This document shows positions 1 through 6,763 of a DNA stretch of 12,610 bases, in pieces (positions within the stretch are counted from its first letter, which is position 1; every line of letters starts with the position of its first letter). Source of the stretch: Bdellovibrionales bacterium. Lineage in GTDB: Bacteria > Bdellovibrionota > UBA1018 > CAIMNF01. Under the pieces are notes generated by a model. The model searched no databases. It saw only the letters and a list, made by a program, of their open reading frames with translations, and was not told where the DNA came from. The stretch is taken from the NCBI GenBank assembly GCA_947457605.1, contig CANGWP010000059.1:1-12610 (forward strand). Reading direction: 5' to 3'. A program made the position numbers and the translations under genes.

Positions 1-153
1 CTTTCCAAGAAGGCCCGTCAGGGCAGAATCGAGGTAGTCTTCCGGCAGGCCAGTCATACGGACGACCTCCTGAAGCACAGTTGAGCCCTCTTTTTCGATT
101 GAGGCAGAAAACTCCTGCGTGATGCATCCCGGTTCCTTCATTGGTTCCTCCAT
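1..153 (-). CDS. Hypothetical protein, 5' part only (runs off the left edge)
   Basis: An open frame enters from base 153 on the minus strand and continues past the window edge, giving 51 residues (MEEPMKEPGC...LTGLLGK). The ATG at 153-151 has an AGGAG six bases upstream. A second in-frame ATG at codon 5 (141-139) has GGAGG five bases upstream, so either start could be used. The visible part is acidic and soluble, with no signal peptide or membrane segment, and ends in a predicted helical stretch (VLQEVVRMTGLPEDYLDSAL). I do not recognise the family and assign no function. It is divergent from the thioesterase gene, with 100 bases between the two starts. The good ribosome sites and continuous frame make a real gene likely. 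Confidence 0.6.
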   Translation of the reverse strand, partial: MEEPMKEPGCITQEFSASIEKEGSTVLQEVVRMTGLPEDYLDSALTGLLGK

Positions 154-196
154 CGGGCGCTCCTAATCCTTGGAGCATCCCCCCATTCCCGACCAC

Positions 197-250
197 AGTA
201 TCCTACCGCATCAAAAAAGTTTGCAACTGAAATCTTTGGAAAACTTTGAT
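197..250. promoter_or_regulatory. Candidate back-to-back promoters sharing a TTGCAA -35
   Basis: The self-complementary hexamer TTGCAA (221-226) can serve as a -35 box on both strands. On plus, TTTGAT lies at 245-250 after an 18-base spacer; on minus, GATACT lies at 202-197 after an 18-base spacer. Each -10 matches only four of six consensus positions, so this is tentative. If the plus promoter is right, transcription would start near 257-259, favouring the second ATG (263) of the thioesterase gene. Confidence 0.25.
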
Positions 251-253
251 TGA

Positions 254-766
254 ATGGGGTGCATGAAACTGAAAGCCAAATCCCCGAGCGAGTCCGCCGT
301 CACCATGACTGAGATCGTCCTTCCCCAACATACCAATGCCCTGGGTACCATCTTCGGAGGAACTGTCATGTCCTGGATCGACATTGCCGGGGCGATCTGT
401 GCCGGGAAGCACGCTCGGAGCACGGTGGTTACAGCTTCCATTGACGCGCTTCATTTCGTGGCTCCCATCAAGCTTGGACACTTTGTAGAGCTGAAGGCAT
501 CCGTGAATGCGACCGGCACCACCTCTCTTGAGGTAGGAGTTCGGGTGGATTCCGAGGATCCCAAAACGGGCGAACGCTACCACAGCGTCAGCGCCTACCT
601 GACCTTTGTGGCTCTTGATTCCAATGGAAAGGCCATTCCCGTGCCGCCAATTGAGCCAGGAACTCCTGCCGAAAAACGAAGGAATCAGGCTGCTAGCATG
701 CGACGAAAATCGAGAATTGAACTTGCAAGCCAGATCAAAAAAGAAGAGTCCGCATCCAAATCATGA
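254..766 (+). CDS. Acyl-CoA thioesterase, hotdog fold (YciA/BACH type)
   Basis: This 170-residue protein should hydrolyse acyl-CoA to free fatty acid and CoA in the cytoplasm. The hotdog domain spans about residues 12-130. The family signature is clear: LGTIFGG at 30-36, MSWID at 39-43 and VVTASIDALHF just after. Asn28 and Asp43 match the catalytic Asn/Asp pair of ACOT7/YciA-like enzymes. The C-terminal 35 residues are charged, rich in Lys, Arg and Ser, and lie beyond the core domain. The ATG at 254 has no clear Shine-Dalgarno site; a second ATG at 263 (codon 4) is an alternative and leaves the domain intact. The stop overlaps the start of the next gene (ATGA), so the two are probably co-translated. 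The family is confident; chain-length preference cannot be read from the sequence. Confidence 0.9.
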   Translation: MGCMKLKAKSPSESAVTMTEIVLPQHTNALGTIFGGTVMSWIDIAGAICAGKHARSTVVTASIDALHFVAPIKLGHFVELKASVNATGTTSLEVGVRVDSEDPKTGERYHSVSAYLTFVALDSNGKAIPVPPIEPGTPAEKRRNQAASMRRKSRIELASQIKKEESASKS

Positions 767-1233
767 GCGCAAATCTTGATCCGGGTCTTTTTGGAATTTA
801 TGAGGACCTCATCCTCACTCGAAACGGAATCTGGCTCTCGAACGGAGAAGAGATCACCCATGAAAGAACGATTTTGGCGTTCTCAAGGAATCTGTTTCGT
901 TGCAAGGAGGGTTTTGAGATCCGCCTTGGGAACGAAAAGAAGAACGTTCATGTCGAGGACACTCTTTATTTTGTCACCCATCTTGAGGGCGATCCACTCC
1001 TCGGATACACCGTCACCTTGAATGACGGGCGAAAGCTCGAACTTGATCCGGAGTCACTCCGCTATCATCGCGGCCGCTTGACCTGCAAGGTACCTCATCC
1101 AAACGAATCCACTCAAGAAGAAGCGAAATTCCTGACCCGAGCCTATTATGAGATCCTGAATCACCTTGAAAAAACCGCAGACGGATTCTCGATCACCATC
1201 GATGGACGCACGGTCCATTTGCGTGAAGAATGA
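763..1233 (+). CDS. DUF1285-like conserved hypothetical protein
   Basis: A 156-residue soluble protein with no signal peptide or membrane segment. From about residue 20 it has a beta-rich pattern: a short strand with NGIWLSNGEEI, a helix ending in a Phe/Arg-rich stretch, then repeated strands and turns (GFEIRLG, VHVEDTLYFV, YTVTLNDGRKLEL), ending near residue 150 with FSITIDGRTVHL. That order and the NGxW start resemble the DUF1285 family of small uncharacterised proteins. I recall the pattern but cannot check it here, so the family name is tentative and no function is known to me. The start ATG overlaps the thioesterase stop as ATGA, implying translational coupling and perhaps a shared role in lipid or envelope housekeeping, which is inference only. 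It converges with the antitoxin-like gene, leaving 25 bases between stops. Confidence 0.75.
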   Translation: MSANLDPGLFGIYEDLILTRNGIWLSNGEEITHERTILAFSRNLFRCKEGFEIRLGNEKKNVHVEDTLYFVTHLEGDPLLGYTVTLNDGRKLELDPESLRYHRGRLTCKVPHPNESTQEEAKFLTRAYYEILNHLEKTADGFSITIDGRTVHLREE

Positions 1234-1258
1234 AGCCCTGAACGTTGAACTCCGGATC

Positions 1259-1639
1259 TTAATCGGTTTTTGGTCCGAGCCTGAGACCGCTTTCAACCGT
1301 GTAAGTGACGTAGGCAAGATGCGCAGGTGACATCGCGATCACTTCAATCGGTTTGCGCCCCTCGAAAACGGAATTCGGTAGCTCAAGCCACTTCAACTGC
1401 TCTTCCACGGTGGGATAGACCGTCAGGAGCAAACGATAGAGACCCACAAGCCCCACCCCGGACTCAAGCCCGGACGGAATGGAGGGAAGCTCCGCAATCT
1501 CGTCCCGAGTCATCCCAAAATGATGCGTAAGTTCGGCTTCCGGAACCGAGAGCAAATGAGAGAGCGCGGAAGGGCTCAAACTCCAGGATGCCTGGATGCG
1601 CTTCAGCCACTCAACAAGATGCAATTGATCCGTTTCCAT
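1259..1639 (-). CDS. Lone Xre/MbcA/ParS antitoxin-like protein (DUF2384-type C-terminus)
   Basis: About 126 residues. The N-terminal half is helical and could be a helix-turn-helix (LSPSALSHLLSVPEAEL followed by a second helix). The C-terminal half has the layout of the toxin-binding domain of Xre/MbcA/ParS antitoxins: a long helix (LVGLYRLLLTVYP), then WLELPNSVFEGRKPIEVI, matching the family's W...pN..f.G..P.e pattern. Relatives usually neutralise and repress a partner RES-domain toxin, but no RES gene is adjacent: the neighbours are the DUF1285-like gene (convergent) and the chemoreceptor (divergent). It may therefore be a free-standing regulator. I chose ATG 1639; a TTG two codons upstream (1645) follows directly after an in-frame TGA and is the only alternative. 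Neither has a proper Shine-Dalgarno site. Family call moderate; antitoxin function uncertain. Confidence 0.65.
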   Translation of the reverse strand: METDQLHLVEWLKRIQASWSLSPSALSHLLSVPEAELTHHFGMTRDEIAELPSIPSGLESGVGLVGLYRLLLTVYPTVEEQLKWLELPNSVFEGRKPIEVIAMSPAHLAYVTYTVESGLRLGPKTD

Positions 1640-1646
1640 TTCCAAT

Positions 1647-1675
1647 CAACTACCGATTCTGACAAACCTTGTCAA
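1647..1675 (-). promoter_or_regulatory. Candidate promoter of the antitoxin-like gene
   Basis: On the minus strand a perfect -35 TTGACA (1675-1670) is followed after 17 bases by TAGTTG (1652-1647), a weak -10. Seven more bases lead straight to the ATG at 1639, so transcription would begin at or next to the start codon. That fits the absence of a Shine-Dalgarno site. Confidence 0.4.
1660..1674. promoter_or_regulatory. Palindromic operator-like site TGACAA-ACC-TTGTCA
   Basis: A perfect 6+6 base inverted repeat with a three-base centre covers five of the six bases of the TTGACA -35 box of the antitoxin-like gene. A DNA-binding dimer here would block RNA polymerase, which is the usual mode of autorepression by antitoxin-type regulators. 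The site could also influence the divergent chemoreceptor gene, whose start is about 110 bases away. The repeat is directly visible; the regulator is inferred. Confidence 0.45.
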
Positions 1676-1749
1676 AACCGAATTGCCCCTCACACGCCAG
1701 AAAGAAGGCGAGGACATTTTATTAAGATTCCAAAATCAAACACTTAACG

Positions 1750-1778
1750 GTCAAGATTGACGTCCTGATCACCGAAAC
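1750..1778 (+). promoter_or_regulatory. Possible FliA (sigma-28) type promoter of the chemoreceptor gene
   Basis: TCAAGATT (1751-1758) is followed after 12 bases by ACCGAAAC (1771-1778), which resembles the flagellar sigma-28 pattern (TAAA near -35, a CCGA core near -10), with imperfect matches. The -35 part lies inside the perfect inverted repeat GTCAA-GA-TTGAC (1750-1761), so it may instead be a regulator site. No convincing sigma-70 promoter is visible in the 140-base gap. Chemoreceptors are often in the FliA regulon, which gives modest contextual support. Confidence 0.25.
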
Positions 1779-1785
1779 GAGCCAT

Positions 1786-3330
1786 ATGCGCTTTTCCATG
1801 ATCCAAAAAATATCCCTGTCCACTCTACCCCTTCTCACTGTGGTACTTCTGGTTTCGTGGCAGATCTACGACACTTCCCACAACGAAAACAACGACGCGG
1901 CTCGGGCAGTGGAAATGAGCAAACAGATCGCTACCGCCGAACTTGAAATGGTGAAGATGTCAGAAGCGCTTAGAGGGTATCTTTTAAATCCGGAGAACAA
2001 ACAAGAATTTGAGAACAAGAATGTCGCAGACGAAGCGTTCATCGCAGCCTCCAAAAAAATTGCGGTCTTGAACGCGGATGACAAGGAGGCGCTCGAGCTC
2101 AGCAAGACAATGTCGGAGTTTGATGCAACCACTCTAAACACGATCGAAAATGAAGTCGGAAAACTGATCGAAGCCAGGAGCCCGGATGCGATCCGGATTT
2201 TCAATTCGAAATACGTACCCGCCCGCATCATTCAGAACGGAAACTTCGCAAAACTCAAGACTCTCATTGATTCAAGATCATCTGAAATCCTGAAGGGCAT
2301 TGAGGCAAAACGAAAATCCGATGGTCTTCGAAGCATCTTCGCTCTCCTGGCTGCGGTCCTTTTGGGCTTGGGGGGAATCCTCTGGATTGCCATCAGCAAC
2401 CTGAGGCGCGCGCTCCGAGTCTTCAAGAATGTCGATGAGATTTCATCCTCAGTGAACCAAAGCGCGGGAGGTGTCACCTCCACCAGCCATGACCTTTCTG
2501 CGAGCTCAAACGAGCAGGCTTCAGCCATCACCGAAACCGCAACCGCGATCGAACAAATTTCCGCGATGATCAAAAAGAGTTCGGATCAGGCACTTCAATC
2601 CGCTAAAATTTCAGAGGAAAGCCAGAGCATTTCAAAACGGGGTGTTGAATCGATCGAGGAGCTAAAAGGGGCCATGGTTGAAATCTCAAGCAGCCAAGAG
2701 GGCATCATCACTCAAGTCCAAAATGGCAATCGGGAGATTGCGAATGTCACCCGCTTGATCCAGGAAATCGCAGACAAGACAAAAGTCATCAATGATATCG
2801 TTTTTCAAACGAAGCTCCTTTCCTTCAACGCTTCGGTGGAAGCCGCGCGGGCCGGTGAGAGCGGCAAGGGCTTTGCCGTGGTTGCAGAAGAAGTTGGGAA
2901 ACTTGCCTCCATGAGCGGGAACGCCGCTCAGGAAATTTTTGGCAAACTTCAGGGAAGCACGGATCAGGTCGAGGCGATTGTAAAAAAGAACAACGACCGG
3001 ATCGAAAAGATGATCAAGGATGGACGGATCAAAATCGAAGAAGGATCACGGGCAAGCGCCAGATGCGCGGAGATTTTTGCCGACATTCAAACCAAAGCCC
3101 ATGAGGTTCACTCTCGCCTTGAGGACGTCACCCGCGCTGCAAGCGAGCAAGCGCGCGGAATCCACGAAATCAATCAGGCCGTCCATCAGCTGAATCAGGC
3201 AACCAACCAGAATACAGGTCTTGCCCACTCGGCTCAGAATGAAGCAATCGAGCTCAAAAAACATGCCGAATCCTTGAATGAATCCATGGCGAACCTCCGA
3301 GCGATCTTTTTAGGCAAGATGGCCAGCTAG
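1786..3330 (+). CDS. Methyl-accepting chemotaxis protein (transmembrane chemoreceptor)
   Basis: 514 residues. Membrane segment 1 spans about residues 9-27, followed by a helical periplasmic sensor of roughly 150 residues (four-helix-bundle style, no Cache/PAS signature), then segment 2 at about 183-203. The cytoplasmic part is a long coiled coil with the highly conserved hairpin tip at about 336-375 (NDIVFQTKLLSFNASVEAARAGE, then GKGFAVVAEEV), which contacts CheA and CheW. A possible methylation helix precedes it (NEQASAITETATAIEQI). A canonical HAMP domain is not evident between segment 2 and the signalling helices, and there is no C-terminal CheR/CheB-binding pentapeptide. The ATG at 1786 has only a weak GAG upstream; an in-frame ATG at codon 5 would still leave the first membrane segment. 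No other chemotaxis gene is in the window, so this is an orphan receptor. Its ligand cannot be deduced. Confidence 0.95.
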   Translation: MRFSMIQKISLSTLPLLTVVLLVSWQIYDTSHNENNDAARAVEMSKQIATAELEMVKMSEALRGYLLNPENKQEFENKNVADEAFIAASKKIAVLNADDKEALELSKTMSEFDATTLNTIENEVGKLIEARSPDAIRIFNSKYVPARIIQNGNFAKLKTLIDSRSSEILKGIEAKRKSDGLRSIFALLAAVLLGLGGILWIAISNLRRALRVFKNVDEISSSVNQSAGGVTSTSHDLSASSNEQASAITETATAIEQISAMIKKSSDQALQSAKISEESQSISKRGVESIEELKGAMVEISSSQEGIITQVQNGNREIANVTRLIQEIADKTKVINDIVFQTKLLSFNASVEAARAGESGKGFAVVAEEVGKLASMSGNAAQEIFGKLQGSTDQVEAIVKKNNDRIEKMIKDGRIKIEEGSRASARCAEIFADIQTKAHEVHSRLEDVTRAASEQARGIHEINQAVHQLNQATNQNTGLAHSAQNEAIELKKHAESLNESMANLRAIFLGKMAS

Positions 3331-3346
3331 TGCCGGACCTACCCCA

Positions 3347-4363
3347 TCATCCGTGTCCACCCATCAAAAACGGCTCCGACAGATAGCCGAAATCCCGCTT
3401 TTTGATGGAAATCGAAAAGAAGCGGTGGGCTTCTTCCCACAAAGATTGCTCATCGGGAAGGTGAAACACGTTCTTTCTGAATTCGGCAGCACCGGGATAC
3501 CCGCTTGAATACCAGGCCAGAAATTTCCTTGCATGAAGCATCGCGCCCCTGGGATCAAAACTCTCGGACAGATAGCCTCTTTGCTTCTCGAGAAGCGCAA
3601 GAATCCGCTCGGCCGTTACCGGTATCACCTGCCGGCCTGCAAGCAAGTCGGCGGATTGCTCGAACAAAAATGGATTTCGAAGCGCACCCCGCCCGATCAT
3701 GACCGCATCCACTCCATAAGTCTTGTACCGACTGACCGCCTGCTCCGGGGTAACCACATCGCCGTTTCCGATGATGGGAAGCGGGCTTTTTGCCTTCACA
3801 TCTCCGATGAAATCCCAATCCGCATCCCCACTGTATCCTTGGGCCCGTGTTCGACCGTGAATCGCAACCCAGGCCACTCCAGCGTCACTTGCGACCTTTA
3901 CGATCTCGTTGGCGTTTCGTGCACTCGCCTCCCATCCTGTGCGGATTTTGATCGTGACCGGAATTTTCACGGACTTCACCATGGCGCTTAGGATCTTTGA
4001 GAGCTCCAGGGGATTGCGGCACATGGCAGCACCCGCTCCCTTTTTGACCACCTTGGGTACAGGGCAGCCCATATTGAGATCCACGAAGTCAGCGCCAAGC
4101 CGCTCAACCACCTGACAGGCTCGAACAAGATTTTCCTCTTCCTCACCGAAGATCTGAAGCCCCACCGGCCTCTCCGCCTCGACAAACTTGAGAAGATCAA
4201 GTGTCCGCTGGGATGCGTATTCAATGCCATTTGCCGAAACGAGCTCACTGATCACCACAGAGCTTCCATACTCGCGCATGAGCCGTCGAAACGGGGAATT
4301 CGTGATTCCCGCCATCGGCGCAAGCAAAAATGGATGATCGATTTCAATGGGTCCGAGCTTCAT
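3347..4363 (-). CDS. dusB: tRNA-dihydrouridine synthase (DusB/NifR3 family)
   Basis: 338 residues, typical length for Dus enzymes, which reduce specific uridines in the tRNA D-loop using FMN and NADPH. The TIM-barrel FMN domain fills about residues 5-240, with the small helical tRNA-binding domain after it. Visible hallmarks are LLAPMAGITNSPFR at 13-26, DLNMGCPVPKVVKKGAG at 95-111 with catalytic proton donor Cys100, Lys139 in TIKIRTGW, His169 in AIHGRTRAQGYSG, and the phosphate-binding GNGDV (199-203) and MIGRGALRNPF segments. The QGYSG motif and overall pattern fit DusB better than DusA or DusC. An excellent GAGG lies four bases before the ATG and overlaps the stop region of pepP; only six bases separate the two genes, so it is the last gene of the speA-hpd-pepP-dusB run. 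It converges with the chemoreceptor gene, leaving 16 bases between stops. Confidence 0.95.
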   Translation of the reverse strand: MKLGPIEIDHPFLLAPMAGITNSPFRRLMREYGSSVVISELVSANGIEYASQRTLDLLKFVEAERPVGLQIFGEEEENLVRACQVVERLGADFVDLNMGCPVPKVVKKGAGAAMCRNPLELSKILSAMVKSVKIPVTIKIRTGWEASARNANEIVKVASDAGVAWVAIHGRTRAQGYSGDADWDFIGDVKAKSPLPIIGNGDVVTPEQAVSRYKTYGVDAVMIGRGALRNPFLFEQSADLLAGRQVIPVTAERILALLEKQRGYLSESFDPRGAMLHARKFLAWYSSGYPGAAEFRKNVFHLPDEQSLWEEAHRFFSISIKKRDFGYLSEPFLMGGHG

Positions 4364-4369
4364 AAATCC

Positions 4370-5668
4370 TCAAGAGTTTGCAATGGTCCGAAGAGACTCG
4401 ATCGCCTCGATGTCACGGGGGGTTTCATGGGTCAGCACTTCGGCACCCGAGCTTGTGATCAGAAGGTCATCCTCGATCCTGACCCCGATTCCGAAAAACG
4501 GAGTTCCACGGTCCCTGAAATAGAGGCCCGGTTCATTGGTAAGTATCATGCCTGGCTTGAGCTCAAAATCACGTCCCTCTTCGTGATAAATGCCCACATC
4601 ATGCACATCAAGCCCCAGATAGTGGCCAAGCCCGTGCGGGAAATACGGTCGATAGGTCTGGGTATTCACGTTTTCCTTAAGATCTCCGTGCAGGACTCCG
4701 AGCTCAAGGAGGGCACCGGTCAGAAGCTCGACACTTTTCGAGTGAAGACTCCGGTAATTCACGCCAGGTCTGGCCATGCGGGTGATCTCGCGATTCACAT
4801 CGAGCACGGCCTGATAAATCTTGCGTTGCTCCGGAGAGAAGGCGCCTGACACCGGAAAGGTCTGCGTGAGATCCGCAGTGTATCCACCGAATTCGCCCGC
4901 GGCATCCACCAAGAGCAAATCCCCGTGTTTCAGCGTATCGTTATTCCGGACATAGTGAAGAGTGGTCGCATTGAACCCTGAGGCAAAGATCGGTGCATAG
5001 CCAAGATCAGTGCAGCCGTTTTTAAATAGCCAATACTGAAACTCATTTGCCGCATCAAACTCCGACATTCCCGCCTTCACCCGTTTTAGCAAATGCAAAT
5101 GGGCTTTTGCTGTAGCGGCGCAGGCCTTCCTCATTCTTTCGATCTCAAGCTCATCCTTCACCGACCGCAAAAGAGAGAGATGGGGCCTTGGATCGTGGAT
5201 CGGAAGATTGCCAAACCGCCCCTTCCCGCGATGGCGGGAGGAGTTCTGAATTGCCTTCAGGATTCTGGAATCCTGCTCGATAGACGTGCCGAGTGAATAA
5301 TAGACGGTCTTTGAATCTTTCAAAAACAGATCAATCTTGGAGTCAAAATCCATCAATCGCCAGGCTTCATCCACCTGAAAAACAGATCCCGCCCGCTCGG
5401 CACCATAGCGCTCGCCCGTCCAGATTTCCTGCGCCTCGTTCCGATCAGAAACGAAAAGATGGCTCTTTCCACCACAAAGAACGAGAATCGCCCCCGGCTC
5501 ATCAAATTCAGTAAGATAGAAAAAATCAGAGTCCTGCCGAAAGGGGTGGCGATGCGCCGAACCTTCAGTCTCCGGTGCCCCGAAAAAAATGAAGCACGCA
5601 TCCGGCGCGAGTCGCATCAATTGATTTCTGCGTTCCGCATAACGGGGAGACACTTCGACTTTCAGCAT
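4370..5668 (-). CDS. pepP: Xaa-Pro aminopeptidase (M24B, PepP type)
   Basis: 432 residues, close to E. coli PepP (about 440). The enzyme removes the N-terminal residue from peptides whose second residue is proline, in the cytoplasm. The N-terminal AMP_N domain covers about 1-130 (HPFRQDSDFFYLTEFDEPGA is typical) and the pita-bread peptidase domain about 170-425. All five ligands of the two-metal site are present: Asp255 (VDAAGE), Asp266 (TADLTQTF), His349 (HGLGH), Glu379 (TNEPGLY) and Glu399 (RIEDD). The supporting histidines His238, His345 and His356 are also there, so it should be active. It starts nine bases after the hpd stop with a poor Shine-Dalgarno site, suggesting reinitiation from hpd, and it is followed six bases later by dusB. 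Confidence 0.95.
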   Translation of the reverse strand: MLKVEVSPRYAERRNQLMRLAPDACFIFFGAPETEGSAHRHPFRQDSDFFYLTEFDEPGAILVLCGGKSHLFVSDRNEAQEIWTGERYGAERAGSVFQVDEAWRLMDFDSKIDLFLKDSKTVYYSLGTSIEQDSRILKAIQNSSRHRGKGRFGNLPIHDPRPHLSLLRSVKDELEIERMRKACAATAKAHLHLLKRVKAGMSEFDAANEFQYWLFKNGCTDLGYAPIFASGFNATTLHYVRNNDTLKHGDLLLVDAAGEFGGYTADLTQTFPVSGAFSPEQRKIYQAVLDVNREITRMARPGVNYRSLHSKSVELLTGALLELGVLHGDLKENVNTQTYRPYFPHGLGHYLGLDVHDVGIYHEEGRDFELKPGMILTNEPGLYFRDRGTPFFGIGVRIEDDLLITSSGAEVLTHETPRDIEAIESLRTIANS

Positions 5669-5677
5669 GACTGTGAC

Positions 5678-6763
5678 TTATGCCTTCAAAACGCCGCGAC
5701 GAATCTGGTCGCGCTCGATTGCTTCAAAAAGGGCCTTGAAGTTTCCTTCTCCAAATCCGTCGTTCCCTTTTCTTTCAATGAACTCAAGGAAAAACGGCCC
5801 CACCAGCTCTTCGGTGAAAATCTGCATGAGATATCCGCCGCCCTCGCCATCCAGCAGGATTCCAAGCTCCTCAAGCACCGCGAGATCTTCGGTCACCCCC
5901 GGAACGCGGGTCGGAACCACTTCATAATAGGAATGAGGCACGGAAAGAAACTTGAAGCCCCGGCTTCGATAGGTTCGCAATCCTTCGATGATTCCGGTGG
6001 TCTGGAACGCAAGGTGCTGTACACCCGCGCCCTTGAATCGATTTACAAACTCCTGCACCTGACTCTCGGGCTCGGTCGCCTCATTGATGGGAACCTTGAT
6101 GCGCCCGCATGGCGACTGAACCACATCAGACAGAAGCCCCGTCCTGCCGGTTTTGATATTGAACCTGCGAACCGCCTTGAAGCCGAAGGTTTCGGTATAA
6201 AACTTGAGCCAAGTGTCGAACTGACCCATGTCGATGTTGTTCGTCAGGTGGTCGATTCTGAAAATCCCGGTTGGTGAGGGGCTCTCGAGGCGATCCACCA
6301 CAACCGAATCAACAAAGAGCGCACGCGCTTTCTTGTCGGCACTCGACTTGCGCTGAACAAAACGATAGCGGAAATCGGCAGGCGTGAACACCTCGGAGAG
6401 AATCACTGTGCCCTCTGGCGTTTCGAAGGTTTTCGGCGCCATGGCAGGCCTTGCGCCCCGGGAAACCACTTCGTGGTAGGTCGCAGCTGAATCTTCGACC
6501 TCGGCCGCAAGCACACAGATTCCATCGCCATGGGCCTTCAAAAACCGATAGCCCTCCTGGGCCTGAGCTTCCTTGCTTCCGTCATACTCTGTAAGAAGCA
6601 ATCGAACCGAACCCTGGGCCATCACCACCTGACGGGCGCCCTTGGAGGAAACCTTCACATCGGCGATTTTTTCAAATCCCATTTTCTCCCACGTCAAAAG
6701 ATGTGGTGCAATGGTGCCTACCGCAAACTCAACGTGATCAAAACCCTGGTTCAAAAGTTTCAT
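5678..6763 (-). CDS. hpd: 4-hydroxyphenylpyruvate dioxygenase
   Basis: 361 residues, normal for bacterial HPPD. It converts 4-hydroxyphenylpyruvate to homogentisate using Fe(II) and oxygen, the second step of tyrosine breakdown, and can feed pyomelanin formation. Two vicinal-oxygen-chelate halves are seen, at about 6-150 and 167-335. The iron ligands are His172 (RIDHLTNNI), His250 (VQHLAFQT) and Glu327 (PFFLEFIER). The tail GNDGFGEGNFKALFEAIE followed by RRGVL is the classical HPPD C-terminus; with the ERKG motif it argues against the related hydroxymandelate synthase. The ATG overlaps the speA stop as ATGA, and a GGAG sits about ten bases upstream inside speA, so translation is coupled to speA. 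The next pathway gene (homogentisate dioxygenase, hmgA) is not in the window. Confidence 0.95.
   Translation of the reverse strand: MKLLNQGFDHVEFAVGTIAPHLLTWEKMGFEKIADVKVSSKGARQVVMAQGSVRLLLTEYDGSKEAQAQEGYRFLKAHGDGICVLAAEVEDSAATYHEVVSRGARPAMAPKTFETPEGTVILSEVFTPADFRYRFVQRKSSADKKARALFVDSVVVDRLESPSPTGIFRIDHLTNNIDMGQFDTWLKFYTETFGFKAVRRFNIKTGRTGLLSDVVQSPCGRIKVPINEATEPESQVQEFVNRFKGAGVQHLAFQTTGIIEGLRTYRSRGFKFLSVPHSYYEVVPTRVPGVTEDLAVLEELGILLDGEGGGYLMQIFTEELVGPFFLEFIERKGNDGFGEGNFKALFEAIERDQIRRGVLKA

Noticed and set aside
203..583. Minus-strand frame over the thioesterase start
   Set aside because: Shadow of the conserved thioesterase reading frame; no ribosome site.
1252..1271. Possible terminator CCGGAT-CTTA-ATCGG followed by TTTTT after the DUF1285-like gene
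   Set aside because: The stem has five pairs with a bulged G and sits in the end of the opposing gene; too weak to call.
1646..1785. A missing RES toxin gene hidden in the gap next to the antitoxin-like gene
   Set aside because: The gap is 140 bases with no suitable frame; a RES toxin needs about 150 residues.
5459..6277. 272-codon plus-strand frame over pepP and hpd
   Set aside because: Antisense to the end and start of two confidently identified enzymes, with no own ribosome site or recognisable domain.
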